Shown here in pieces: positions 1 to 6,913 of a stretch of 16,289 bases of DNA. The notes beneath the pieces were generated by a model that was not told where the DNA came from, made no database searches, and saw only the letters and a program-made list of their open reading frames with translations. Within the stretch, counting starts at the first letter, position 1; each line of letters opens with the position of its first letter. The stretch is from DATDPY01 sp964395765 (GTDB lineage Bacteria > Bacteroidota > Bacteroidia > Cytophagales > Cyclobacteriaceae): the NCBI GenBank assembly GCA_964395765.1, contig CAYNCU010000090.1:1-16289 (forward strand), in the 5' to 3' direction. A program made the translations under genes and the position numbers.

Positions 1-2
1 AT

Positions 3-680
3 CTCAATACAACTGAAAAACTTTTGCCCGATACAATCATTGTACCATTTATGAAAGGTACCGTATATTTTCAATTGGCGGAATATGACAGCTCGATTCT
101 GCAATTTCAAAAATCGCTTATTTATGATTCGGCCAGGGCTGAAACATATGTCAATCTGGCTTCGGACTATTTTTATATAAATAACCTTGTAAAGGCTGAA
201 GCTTACCTGACCCTGGCCTTCAATATTGAACCCTTTAACCCGGATGCCGAAAATGTGAAATCATTGGCAGCATTGGAAAAAGGAGACAGGAAGGAAGCTT
301 TGCAATGGATCAATAAAGCGCTGGCAACCCGTCCGTCTGACCCTTTTTTCCTGAATAACAGGGGCAGGGTTTATATTGCATTTGACAGCCTTGAAAAGGC
401 GGAAAACGACATCGATAAAAGCCTTGAAATCGATCCGGAAAACGGCTGGGCATATCGGAATAAAGGGATACTTTACCTGAGTAAAAATAAACCGGAAGAG
501 GCACTCAGGGTTATGACCCAGGCGATACAGCTCAATGAAAATATAAAACTGGTGCATTATTATCTCGGTAGGGTCTATGAAAAACTTGGCAGGAAACAGG
601 AAGCCTGCGAAGCTTATAAAATCAGCATGCAAAGGGGGGAATCCAAAGGGGAGTCAGCGTATAGTCGTTTTTGCAAATAA
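3..680 (+). CDS. TPR-repeat protein, 5' end outside window
   Basis: This is the 3' part of a tetratricopeptide-repeat protein. The reading frame is open to the left edge of the window, so the true start lies upstream; the TTG at 24 is only an internal leucine codon. About 225 residues are visible and consist of roughly six consecutive 34-residue TPR units with the usual small/aromatic pattern, for example GTVYFQLAEYDSSILQFQKS, then repeats around NLASDYFYINN, NNRGRVYIAFDS, NKGILYLSKNKPEEAL and YLGRVYEKLGRKQEAC. TPR arrays are superhelical protein-protein interaction scaffolds, and no catalytic domain is seen in this part. In Bacteroidota such proteins are often envelope lipoproteins or accessory domains of regulators, but the missing N-terminus would decide that. 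The gene ends 94 bases before the dehydrogenase gene on the same strand. Confidence 0.85.
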   Translation, partial: LNTTEKLLPDTIIVPFMKGTVYFQLAEYDSSILQFQKSLIYDSARAETYVNLASDYFYINNLVKAEAYLTLAFNIEPFNPDAENVKSLAALEKGDRKEALQWINKALATRPSDPFFLNNRGRVYIAFDSLEKAENDIDKSLEIDPENGWAYRNKGILYLSKNKPEEALRVMTQAIQLNENIKLVHYYLGRVYEKLGRKQEACEAYKISMQRGESKGESAYSRFCK

Positions 681-755
681 ATTAAATCATGGAAATATTT
701 TACTGATTTTGTATAATGGCTTTGCCACGAATCAGTTTTCATGATCAGCTTTTTA

Positions 756-763
756 TATCTTCG
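756..763 (+). promoter_or_regulatory. possible Bacteroidota -7 promoter element
   Basis: The sequence TATCTTCG lies 11 bases before the ATG at 775 and matches the Bacteroidota -7 consensus TANNTTTG at all but one base. No convincing TTTG -33 element is present at the expected distance, so this is a weak prediction. If real, the dehydrogenase mRNA would have a very short leader. Confidence 0.3.
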
Positions 764-774
764 CAAAAAAATCG

Positions 775-1797
775 ATGAAAAGACAGGTCTACAAGCTTAT
801 TCCAAAGGCAGGTTCCATAAGCAATCTAAAATGTGTGGAGGAAGAAATGCCGGAACTGAAACCTGATGAAGTTACTGTGGAGGTGATGTCCATCGGTCTC
901 AATTTTGCCGACGTGGCTTCCATCCATGGCCTTTACCGGGCTATTCCCGATGGGTCGTTCATTCCCGGCCTGGAATATGCAGGGGTGATCGCTGCAACAG
1001 GATCGGATGCCGGGAATTTTAAAACCGGCGACAGGATAATGGGCATTACCCGGTTTGGCGGATATGTTAACCGGATCAATATTCCATGGCATTATGTCAT
1101 TAAAATTCCGGATGATTGGTCATACGAAGAAGGGGCGTCTTACCCGGTGCATGCACTGACGGCCTATTATGCATTAGTTAAACTGGCAGGGATCAAAGAA
1201 AACCAAACGATCCTGATCCATTCGGCTGCCGGAGGAGTGGGAATCATGGCCAACCGGCTGGCCAAAAGATTTCATGCTTTTACCATCGGGACCATCGGGA
1301 ATCCGAATAAGGCGGAACTTTTAAAAAAGGAAGGTTATGATGAAATTATTGTACGCAACGACCATTTCAGGGAGGATTTGAAAAATTCACTGGGCGGGAA
1401 TTCATTGAATATTGTGCTTGATTCCATTGGCGGGCAAGTGTTGAAAGACAGCTTCAGGTTATTGTCCTCCGAAGGCAGGCTGATTGTTTTTGGTTCGGCA
1501 AGTTTTATGACCCATGGTAATAAACCGAATTATTTTAAAATGCTGCGGAAGTACTGGAAACGACCTTTGATCGACCCGATGCGTTTACCGGAATGGAATA
1601 AATCGGTAATGGGGTTTAACCTTATCTATCTTTATGAACAGCGGGAAGACCTCCGGCAATACCTGGCCCACCTGGAAGAACTGGATCTCGGGAAACCTTT
1701 TATAGGGCACAGGTTTCATTTTGCGGAACTACCGGATGCCGTTAAATTATTGCAATCGGGTAAAACTACCGGGAAAGTAATTGTTAACAGCCGGTAA
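775..1797 (+). CDS. zinc-independent quinone oxidoreductase-like MDR dehydrogenase
   Basis: This 340-residue protein belongs to the medium-chain dehydrogenase/reductase superfamily, in the quinone oxidoreductase/VAT-1-like branch. The N-terminal GroES-like domain (about residues 1-125) shows the family pattern GLNFADVASIHGLY (41-54), followed by PGLEYAGVIAATGSDAGNF and KTGDRIMG. The Rossmann nucleotide-binding domain carries AAGGVG at 151-156, typical of NADPH-binding quinone reductases. The cysteine and histidine ligands of zinc alcohol dehydrogenases are absent, so a zinc-free NAD(P)H-dependent reductase of quinones or enones is expected; the substrate cannot be told from sequence. Length is normal and the ATG start fits the family N-terminus. 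No signal peptide or membrane segment is visible, so it is cytoplasmic. It is probably monocistronic, with its own weak promoter and a weak hairpin at the stop codon. Confidence 0.88.
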   Translation: MKRQVYKLIPKAGSISNLKCVEEEMPELKPDEVTVEVMSIGLNFADVASIHGLYRAIPDGSFIPGLEYAGVIAATGSDAGNFKTGDRIMGITRFGGYVNRINIPWHYVIKIPDDWSYEEGASYPVHALTAYYALVKLAGIKENQTILIHSAAGGVGIMANRLAKRFHAFTIGTIGNPNKAELLKKEGYDEIIVRNDHFREDLKNSLGGNSLNIVLDSIGGQVLKDSFRLLSSEGRLIVFGSASFMTHGNKPNYFKMLRKYWKRPLIDPMRLPEWNKSVMGFNLIYLYEQREDLRQYLAHLEELDLGKPFIGHRFHFAELPDAVKLLQSGKTTGKVIVNSR

Positions 1798-1808
1798 ATA
1801 ATTTTTTT
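1767..1808 (+). terminator. weak candidate terminator at dehydrogenase stop codon
   Basis: A six-base inverted repeat TACCGG (1767-1772) / CCGGTA (1791-1796) is followed five bases later by a run of seven T (1802-1808). The 18-base loop is long and the stem overlaps the stop codon, so the call is tentative. Confidence 0.3.
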
Positions 1809-1883
1809 CTGATCCTCTTAAACCTTGACTGGCGTTATTAGTCTAATTGAAATAATAACCTATAAAAAATTAATTTAAATATC

Positions 1884-2201
1884 ATGAAAAGCTTGATTTT
1901 ATCATTGGGACTGATCTTTGGCGTTGTTTTCCTTGCTTCGGCCCAGACAGTCACGCCAGGGGTGAACCAGCGGCAGAGAAACCAGACCCGTAGAATTGAA
2001 CAGGGGGCGAATTCAGGGCAACTGACGCGCGGGGAAACACGTCGGCTGGCACGTCAGCAAAGGAGGATACAGGTTCAGAAGAAAGTGGATAAGGCTGACG
2101 GTAAGGTATCACCTGCGGAAAGAAAGCAGTTGAACAGGGAGCAGAACAGGGCTAACCGCCAGATTTATTATGATAAACATAATGCAAGAAAAAGACCATA
2201 G
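1884..2201 (+). CDS. small basic secreted protein with internal repeat
   Basis: This 105-residue protein starts with a clear Sec signal peptide (residues 1-21, ending LASAQ) and then consists almost entirely of Arg, Gln, Lys and Asn-rich helical sequence, so the mature protein is small, strongly basic and exported. Two units resemble each other: SGQLTRGETRRLARQQRRIQ and DGKVSPAERKQLNREQNRAN share G, E, L, R, Q and R at matching positions. The second unit contains a D-G-x-V-x-x-x-E arrangement reminiscent of the second half of an EF-hand calcium loop, but the first loop position is not acidic, so calcium binding is doubtful. Similar short proteins occur in other Bacteroidota and, as far as I know, have no assigned function. 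It stands alone between a short AT-rich leader and a strong terminator, which suggests a separately expressed transcript. Confidence 0.75.
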   Translation: MKSLILSLGLIFGVVFLASAQTVTPGVNQRQRNQTRRIEQGANSGQLTRGETRRLARQQRRIQVQKKVDKADGKVSPAERKQLNREQNRANRQIYYDKHNARKRP

Positions 2202-2238
2202 GTCATAAGCGGGTTAGTGTTTTATCGATAGATTAGTG

Positions 2239-2275
2239 GTCATCCTGTCTTTTACAAGGCAGGATGATTTTTTAT
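2239..2275 (+). terminator. strong intrinsic terminator
   Basis: CATCCTG at 2241-2247 pairs perfectly with CAGGATG at 2260-2266. The stem extends inward by four pairs (one G-T wobble) to a four-base loop, TTAC, and outward by one A-T pair. A T-rich tract follows immediately at 2268-2275. It lies 38 bases after the small basic protein gene and, judged by the T tract, works only on the + strand. Confidence 0.85.
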
Positions 2276-2472
2276 TTTTAGAACAAAGTCATCACTTTAA
2301 TCAGGGTATATTAAACCTTGAAATTTTGCGGAACGATGGATCAAAAAAAACAGGGTTCAATTAGACAGAATGGATACGTTTGAATCCAAGTTGAATAAAG
2401 AGCGATAATGATAGTATTACCCGATGAAAAATTTGTTCTGTAACGAAACACTCGGGCACATCCTGGCGGTTT
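2276..2472. other. intergenic spacer, nothing recognisable
   Basis: This AT-rich stretch separates the + strand terminator from the convergent - strand YceI gene. No gene-length reading frame, tRNA-like fold or clear terminator for the - strand cluster was found here. Confidence 0.5.
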
Positions 2473-3024
2473 TTAATTTGTCATCAACCTATATTTCATT
2501 CTGATTTTCACATTGATTTCTTTTACCAGCTTTTTACCGAAAAGCGTGGGAACTTTAATATTGAAATCTTCAGGTTTCACTTTGAAATCGGACCCCGCGC
2601 TGAGAAGCCCTCCGGATACTATCAGCATCCCGGGGTGATTTACCTGTTTTGTGACATTGTGGATGGTCAGGTTTCCGGTAACGGTGACCTGGTAATTGCC
2701 ATCTTTATCCGGGTTAATATTACCGATATTCAATATCCTGCCCTTGAATTCGGATTGTGGGTATTTATCGGATTCAACGATATTTTTATTGAAAGCATCT
2801 TCCATCACTTGTTTTTTAAAATGAAAGGATCTCATTAACGCATGAAATTCGATCTCACCGGTTTTCCCGTTAAGGATGCTTTCGACCTGGTTATTATCCG
2901 CTTTAATATTTTCAAAGGGAGTTTCTCCATATAATTCTATAAACCCGTTTTTGGTTAAATATATCTGAGCTTTCAGGGGAATGACAGCTAGCAATAACAG
3001 GCTTAGTGCAAGAGCAGGTTTCAT
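2473..3024 (-). CDS. YceI family periplasmic protein, copy 1
   Basis: This 183-residue exported protein begins with a signal peptide (residues 1-20, ending LKAQ). The remainder matches the YceI lipocalin-like fold: ESDKYPQSEFKGRI, then GNLTIHNVTKQV, corresponding to the family core of K-Y-P-x-x-x-F-K and G-x-L-T-I-H-x-V-T-K, and a C-terminal KVKPEDFNIKVP in place of the usual R-x-D-F-G-L. YceI proteins form a beta-barrel that binds isoprenoid or other long-chain lipids, including quinone tails, in the periplasm. It is colinear with the YceI gene at 3607-4158, has the same length and is clearly its paralogue. The 120-base gap upstream contains TATACTTTG (3085-3093), close to a Bacteroidota -7 element, so this copy may have its own promoter as well as read-through from the upstream genes. 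Confidence 0.88.
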   Translation of the reverse strand: MKPALALSLLLLAVIPLKAQIYLTKNGFIELYGETPFENIKADNNQVESILNGKTGEIEFHALMRSFHFKKQVMEDAFNKNIVESDKYPQSEFKGRILNIGNINPDKDGNYQVTVTGNLTIHNVTKQVNHPGMLIVSGGLLSAGSDFKVKPEDFNIKVPTLFGKKLVKEINVKIRMKYRLMTN

Positions 3025-3144
3025 ATTTTCCCTAAAATCATATTGCGGGCCATAGTCGTTTATGATGCTTTTCTAAAATGCCGACAAAGTATATCAATGG
3101 CAAAAAAACAACAGTGTTTTATCTGCCTGTAATATCCTGTGAGA

Positions 3145-3585
3145 TCAGTGTTTGGCGGTTTTACTGATCAACGCGCAATTATTCAAAAGAACATCCAGCA
3201 GTTCACCTGAACATTGCCCTCGGATGACTGCTGTTTCTCCCTTTTTTACATCAATATCTTCAACTCTTCTTCCCTGGAATGTACAGATTACGCCTGATAG
3301 GGCACCGGCTTCACTGAGTGTGACATTAATGGTGGAATCGGATCCCAGTTCAACGGAAGTAACCGGGCCGGTTACCTGAAGGACCTTATCTATATATTTT
3401 TTTGAGGCGCCATCTTCGTCAATCTGGAAATCGTTAATGAGCTTTGCAGCGCTCAATGTATAATCCGGCTTCACGGTAGCAAGATCCTTATGTTTCTTAA
3501 AAAACAAATAGAGGCCATAGGATACACCGGCCATACCCGCGATCACGACAACCAATAAAATTATTAACAGGTTTTTTCTTTTCAT
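3145..3585 (-). CDS. membrane-anchored OB-fold (tRNA_anti-like) protein
   Basis: This 146-residue protein has one N-terminal hydrophobic segment (about residues 5-27) preceded by basic residues MKRK and followed by KKHK, so it is probably anchored in the inner membrane with the rest outside the cytoplasm. Residues 45-145 fit the OB-fold domain called tRNA_anti-like (OB_like): AAKLINDFQIDEDGASKKYI, then DKVLQVTGPVTSVE, a central strand with GVICTFQGR, and KKGETAVIRGQCSG before the last strand. In Bacteroidota this domain is often found in exported proteins next to YceI; its ligand is unknown to me and nucleic-acid binding should not be assumed. It lies 21 bases after the second YceI gene and is probably co-transcribed with it. 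Two cysteines near the C-terminus (GQCSG and NNCALI) could form a disulfide. Confidence 0.75.
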   Translation of the reverse strand: MKRKNLLIILLVVVIAGMAGVSYGLYLFFKKHKDLATVKPDYTLSAAKLINDFQIDEDGASKKYIDKVLQVTGPVTSVELGSDSTINVTLSEAGALSGVICTFQGRRVEDIDVKKGETAVIRGQCSGELLDVLLNNCALISKTAKH

Positions 3586-3606
3586 AATACCTATGGTTTC
3601 GTTTGA

Positions 3607-4158
3607 CTAATTACCCATTGGTTCGTATTTCATATCAACCGTAACTGCCATTTCCTTAGCAACCTTATCCCGCACTATACTGGGAATTTCAATATTATAA
3701 TCTTCCGGTTTTACCTTGAAAGAAGATTTGGCATCTATTTTTCCATTGGATATTTCCAGCGTGCCGGGTTCCGATACGTCCTTGGTTACATTATGAATGG
3801 TTAGCTGCCCGTCGACCTGTACATTGTATACGCCGTCTTTTTTGAAATCTACCTTGGCCATGTCCGCAATTTTACCTTTGAAAATGCATTTGGGGTATTT
3901 ATCGGATTCTACAAAATTTTCATTGAAATGCTCCTCCATCAGGGCTTTTTCAAAATGAAAGGATTTCATCAGCAACTGGAAAACAATTTCTCCGGAGCCC
4001 GCATCAAGAATACTGGCCACCTGGTTATTATCGGCTTTTATCGTTTCGAAAGGAGTCTGACCGAAAAATTCGATAAATCCGTTCTTGGTAATGAATTTTT
4101 GAGCTTTCAGGGTGCAGAAGGGAAGTAAAAACAGGCTAAGAAGCAGTATCTTTTTCAT
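3607..4158 (-). CDS. YceI family periplasmic protein, copy 2
   Basis: This 183-residue paralogue of the YceI protein at 2473-3024 has the same architecture: signal peptide (1-20, ending LKAQ), a shared block TKNGFIEFFGQTPFETIKAD, the central ESDKYPKCIFKGKI, the hallmark GQLTIHNVTKDV and the C-terminal KVKPEDYNIEIP. A role in periplasmic lipid or quinone-tail binding follows from the family; the specific ligand is unknown. The two copies align end to end without large gaps, which indicates tandem duplication with the OB-fold gene left between them. The region just upstream holds two inverted repeats (4174-4193 and 4206-4219), so transcription may start or be controlled here independently of the DUF5777 gene, whose stop codon is 96 bases upstream. 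Confidence 0.9.
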   Translation of the reverse strand: MKKILLLSLFLLPFCTLKAQKFITKNGFIEFFGQTPFETIKADNNQVASILDAGSGEIVFQLLMKSFHFEKALMEEHFNENFVESDKYPKCIFKGKIADMAKVDFKKDGVYNVQVDGQLTIHNVTKDVSEPGTLEISNGKIDAKSSFKVKPEDYNIEIPSIVRDKVAKEMAVTVDMKYEPMGN

Positions 4159-4173
4159 ATTGCAAGGTTTAAA

Positions 4174-4193
4174 TTAAATAATTTTTTATTTAA
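4174..4193. repeat. AT-rich inverted repeat upstream of YceI copy 2
   Basis: TTAAATAA (4174-4181) and TTATTTAA (4186-4193) are perfect inverted arms around a four-base spacer, 16 bases upstream of the YceI start codon on the - strand. It could be an operator or a weak leader hairpin. The all-AT composition makes chance occurrence plausible. Confidence 0.4.
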
Positions 4194-4205
4194 CTCAAGA
4201 ATTAT

Positions 4206-4219
4206 ACCGGAATTCCGGT
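4206..4219. repeat. 14-base perfect palindrome ACCGGAATTCCGGT
   Basis: ACCGGAATTCCGGT reads the same on both strands and is GC-rich within an AT-rich gap. It lies about 48 bases upstream of the YceI copy 2 start and 36 bases after the DUF5777 stop. No T tract follows on the - strand, so it resembles a binding site for a dimeric regulator more than a terminator. Confidence 0.5.
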
Positions 4220-4254
4220 TTTGTAACTGTACTGTATTTTTTGGCAAATGGTGG

Positions 4255-5184
4255 CTAGTAGGTATCCTGAATTTTTTTCTTTTCCTTATTATAATCCTTT
4301 AACGTGAATACACGGGAAATATTAAAACCGAAGTATATGTCTCCTTTAGTCCACTGACCGGTGGTTTCACCGATAAATCCTTTCTCGATCATCGAAAGGG
4401 AATTTGTAAAGATTAACTGAAATACATGGCCTCCTGTTTCAATATCGATCCCGAGCGAAAGGGGATTGGTAATTACGGTAGGGCTCCGGTAAGGGATCGG
4501 TTTGGCGACATAATAATACTCAGCGTTAAAACTGATCCTGTGGGAAAGCTTGATGCGTCCTCCCAATCCTATTGAATAAAGGTCATTCGGATCGAGTTCG
4601 GTATTCGTCAGGTTCCTGTGTACGATGGTCGGTGAGACCTGGAATGAAAATGCATCACTGAATTTTCGTGCGATGAGCATCTGGTAAACATAAGCCAGCC
4701 GCGAAGAAAAATAATATTTCTGATCGGGGTTCGGCCATTTAATGGTTTTAAGGGCTACCGATGTGAAAAAGGAAACTGAAACCGGGGAATACCTCGCCCC
4801 CGTGCATTGGCGGATCGGGCTGAACTTTAAAAAACCGTCGTAGGTTTTCTCATTACTGCTTCGTCCGGCCCCAACCATAAGCCAGTTTGTTATTCCATAT
4901 TCCAAACCAAAGCGCATGGTGGACTGGTCGAGGCCGAAAAGATTGTAAGCTCCGGAATTAAGTTTTCCGAACCGGTGTGAAATCCTGAAATCCAACTGCC
5001 CGGCCTGCATTCTTTCTATCGATTGCCCGTTAAGAATTCGTGTCGATTTAAAGGTGGCGCTGGCATAATTGACCTGCGGTTGTGCATTCTGATCCAGCAG
5101 GTTCATCAGGTCATTCTGTGCATAAACCTGCTTGAAAATTAAAAAGAACAGAAGACCCGGAAAGTATAAAAAAAGTTTTCTCAT
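4255..5184 (-). CDS. DUF5777-like outer-membrane beta-barrel protein
   Basis: This 309-residue protein has a signal peptide (residues 1-23, ending VYAQ). The mature part is rich in alternating hydrophobic and aromatic strands with Gly/Asn/Asp turns (for example FGLEYGITNWLMVGAGRSS, GLGGRIKLSHRISFNAEYYY and GDIYFGFNISRVFTLKDY), typical of an outer-membrane beta-barrel. The N-terminal part contains LNGQSIERMQAGQLDFRIS and HRFGKL, and the C-terminal part HVFQLIFTNSLSMIEKGFIG, which I recognise as the pattern of the DUF5777 barrel family of Bacteroidota. The function of that family is not established. Its place directly after two cytochrome c lipoproteins, 17 bases apart, and before two YceI genes suggests an envelope redox assembly in which the barrel may hold or expose the cytochromes. 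Family assignment rests on memory of the pattern, not on a search. Confidence 0.75.
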   Translation of the reverse strand: MRKLFLYFPGLLFFLIFKQVYAQNDLMNLLDQNAQPQVNYASATFKSTRILNGQSIERMQAGQLDFRISHRFGKLNSGAYNLFGLDQSTMRFGLEYGITNWLMVGAGRSSNEKTYDGFLKFSPIRQCTGARYSPVSVSFFTSVALKTIKWPNPDQKYYFSSRLAYVYQMLIARKFSDAFSFQVSPTIVHRNLTNTELDPNDLYSIGLGGRIKLSHRISFNAEYYYVAKPIPYRSPTVITNPLSLGIDIETGGHVFQLIFTNSLSMIEKGFIGETTGQWTKGDIYFGFNISRVFTLKDYNKEKKKIQDTY

Positions 5185-5201
5185 TTTAAATTTTATAGTT
5201 T

Positions 5202-5582
5202 TCAGTTATTCGGTTTCCCGGCACTAAGCCATAGCTGGTATTGTTTAAGGGAACAATTATCGATCATTCCGCCGTTTTTGGGCATCGCTGAATACCCGTT
5301 TTCATGCAGAATGGAACCGCGGATCCGGTCGCTCATGGCCACCACATCGGCATAATTCTGCAATTTGATATTTCCACCGAAAGAAGAAGCTGCGCTGTTG
5401 GAATGACAGGTCCAGCAATTGTTTTGCAAAAGAGTAACAATGCTACCGCTGAAAGTCACATTCGTTGTATCGCAATTGGTGGATAGTTCCGGATAGAGGT
5501 ATTCTATATTATCATAATAACAGGAATATAATATTCCCGTCAGGAGGGTGAAAAAGAGTAATGCATATAATATATTTTTCAT
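5202..5582 (-). CDS. single-domain cytochrome c lipoprotein
   Basis: This 126-residue protein has a short hydrophobic signal with a lipobox-like end (LYSC, acylated Cys at 21), so it is probably a lipoprotein. It has one class I cytochrome c domain: haem-binding CWTCH at 56-60 and a likely axial Met at 100 within SAMPKNGG. The end, YQLWLSAGKPNN, corresponds to the C-terminal helix of such domains. It is closely related to the third domain of the next gene upstream: both begin with CDT and VTFSGS, have a CXXCHS motif, and end in AG-x-PNN. It begins two bases after the stop of the larger cytochrome gene, so translation is probably coupled. An electron-transfer role at the cell envelope is expected; the partner is unknown. 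A second pair, Cys37 and Cys110, could make a disulfide. Confidence 0.85.
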   Translation of the reverse strand: MKNILYALLFFTLLTGILYSCYYDNIEYLYPELSTNCDTTNVTFSGSIVTLLQNNCWTCHSNSAASSFGGNIKLQNYADVVAMSDRIRGSILHENGYSAMPKNGGMIDNCSLKQYQLWLSAGKPNN

Positions 5583-5584
5583 GG

Positions 5585-6598
5585 CTATTGAATGGTTCGG
5601 TTATTGGGCGATCCTGCATTGACCCATTTTTTAATTATGTCGATCTCACAGGATGATAAAGACCCGGCAGGAGGCATGATAGCATACCCGGCTTGTCCGG
5701 TCAGGGCAGCCATCAATTTTCCGTTCGAAACGGCAGCAGCAACATCACTGTAGTTTTCAAGATGCAAACCTTTCTGTGCATTGGCTCCGCTGTGACATCC
5801 ATAACAATAGGTTTGAATAACAGGCCAGACACTGCCTGAGAAGGTAACAATACTGGAAGTATCACAAATACTGCCGCAGTTTTCATTCAGGGCACCGTAT
5901 CTGATCCATTGATAAATAGTGTCTATCTGCGCCGTATTTAAAGGGGATTGGGGAGGGGGTGGCATAAAATTTTCACCTCCTGACGTAATTACCCGGTAAA
6001 GCCGGCTTGAATTCGGGGATCCGGGAACCACAATGGTGCGGATATTATTGTAACTGGTAAGGGGCCGGGCATCATCTTCTCTTGACGTACCGTCATGGCA
6101 ACCCGATAAAGTACAATTCGCCTGAATAAGAGGTAAAACGTCGCGTTGAAAACAAGCCCGGGAATTATAATAATTGGAATCAGGCGGAATGGATGGGTTA
6201 CCCTGTCCCGAACAGTCAAAGTCACCAGCACCCTGTTCAATCCACATCCGGATAAGGATTCTATTTTGTTCTGAAAGAGGCTGATCAGGCGGCATAGCCA
6301 TTTCGCCCCATAAAGCCGTAATGGCTTTGTAAGAGAGGCTTTTTAATGGTTGCCCAGGCACAACAGAAGAAAGGATTCCGTTATACGTGGTAAAATCAAA
6401 GCCGGATTCATTTCCCCCGTTATGACATCCCGACATGGCACAACTGTTTTGAAAGATCGGCAGAATCTGACTTTGAAAACAGATCTGGGGAAATGCTGAT
6501 AAAGATTCCGGCTGGTGCTGGCAGGATATTATCCCTGCGCATACCGCAAGCGGAAAAACCGCGGAAATTAATAATTTCAGTTTGAGGTTATTTGACAT
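5585..6598 (-). CDS. three-domain cytochrome c lipoprotein with CX4CH haem motifs
   Basis: This 337-residue protein starts with a hydrophobic signal ending in a lipobox-like IISC (Cys26), so it is probably a lipoprotein. Three tandem cytochrome c modules follow. Module 1 has CAMSGCH (53-59) and a candidate axial Met at 102 (AMPPD). Module 2 has CTLSGCH (162-168) and Met212 (FMPPPP). Module 3 has canonical CYGCH (265-269) and Met308 (IMPPAG). Each module ends with an I-x-x-W-I/V-x-x-G helix motif. Modules 1 and 2 therefore use a CX4CH spacing instead of CX2CH, a variant known for covalent haem attachment in other multihaem proteins and seen in some Bacteroidota and planctomycete cytochromes. 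If all three bind haem, this is a triheme envelope electron carrier. It appears to be the first gene of the - strand cluster. Confidence 0.85.
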   Translation of the reverse strand: MSNNLKLKLLISAVFPLAVCAGIISCQHQPESLSAFPQICFQSQILPIFQNSCAMSGCHNGGNESGFDFTTYNGILSSVVPGQPLKSLSYKAITALWGEMAMPPDQPLSEQNRILIRMWIEQGAGDFDCSGQGNPSIPPDSNYYNSRACFQRDVLPLIQANCTLSGCHDGTSREDDARPLTSYNNIRTIVVPGSPNSSRLYRVITSGGENFMPPPPQSPLNTAQIDTIYQWIRYGALNENCGSICDTSSIVTFSGSVWPVIQTYCYGCHSGANAQKGLHLENYSDVAAAVSNGKLMAALTGQAGYAIMPPAGSLSSCEIDIIKKWVNAGSPNNRTIQ

Positions 6599-6887
6599 TG
6601 TTGGCAGGCAAAAAGTTATTACTATAAAAAATCCGGTGAATATATGAATTCTTCATCATGCTATGAATTATTATTAGCAATTATTAACAACCAATCATAA
6701 ATAATTTGGTCTTAGCGTAAAGGTGTTTGCGGTGATTTGATTTTAATAAGATGATTGAAAGCAATTAATAAATTACAAGCTTTGAGGCATTGAAATTTCA
6801 GATCTACGGTAGGCATAAAAATATTAATTGGTTTTAGAATTCATTAAATCAATCAGGCTGTTGAAGTATAAACGCTATCCCTTTTAA

Positions 6888-6895
6888 CAAAAGTA
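6888..6895 (-). promoter_or_regulatory. candidate -7 promoter element for cytochrome/YceI cluster
   Basis: On the - strand this reads TACTTTTG, a full match to the Bacteroidota -7 consensus TANNTTTG. The -33 position is occupied by the arm of an inverted repeat, not by a clear TTTG, so support is partial. Confidence 0.35.
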
Positions 6896-6913
6896 TATTT
6901 CCTATGTAAAATT

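Noticed and set aside
261..632. 123-residue open frame on the - strand inside the TPR gene
   Set aside because: It is antisense to a well-supported TPR protein and shows no domain, signal or start context of its own.
3102..3160. Repeated AAACACTG near the OB-fold stop, considered as a hairpin terminator
   Set aside because: The two copies are direct repeats, not inverted, so they cannot form a stem with each other.
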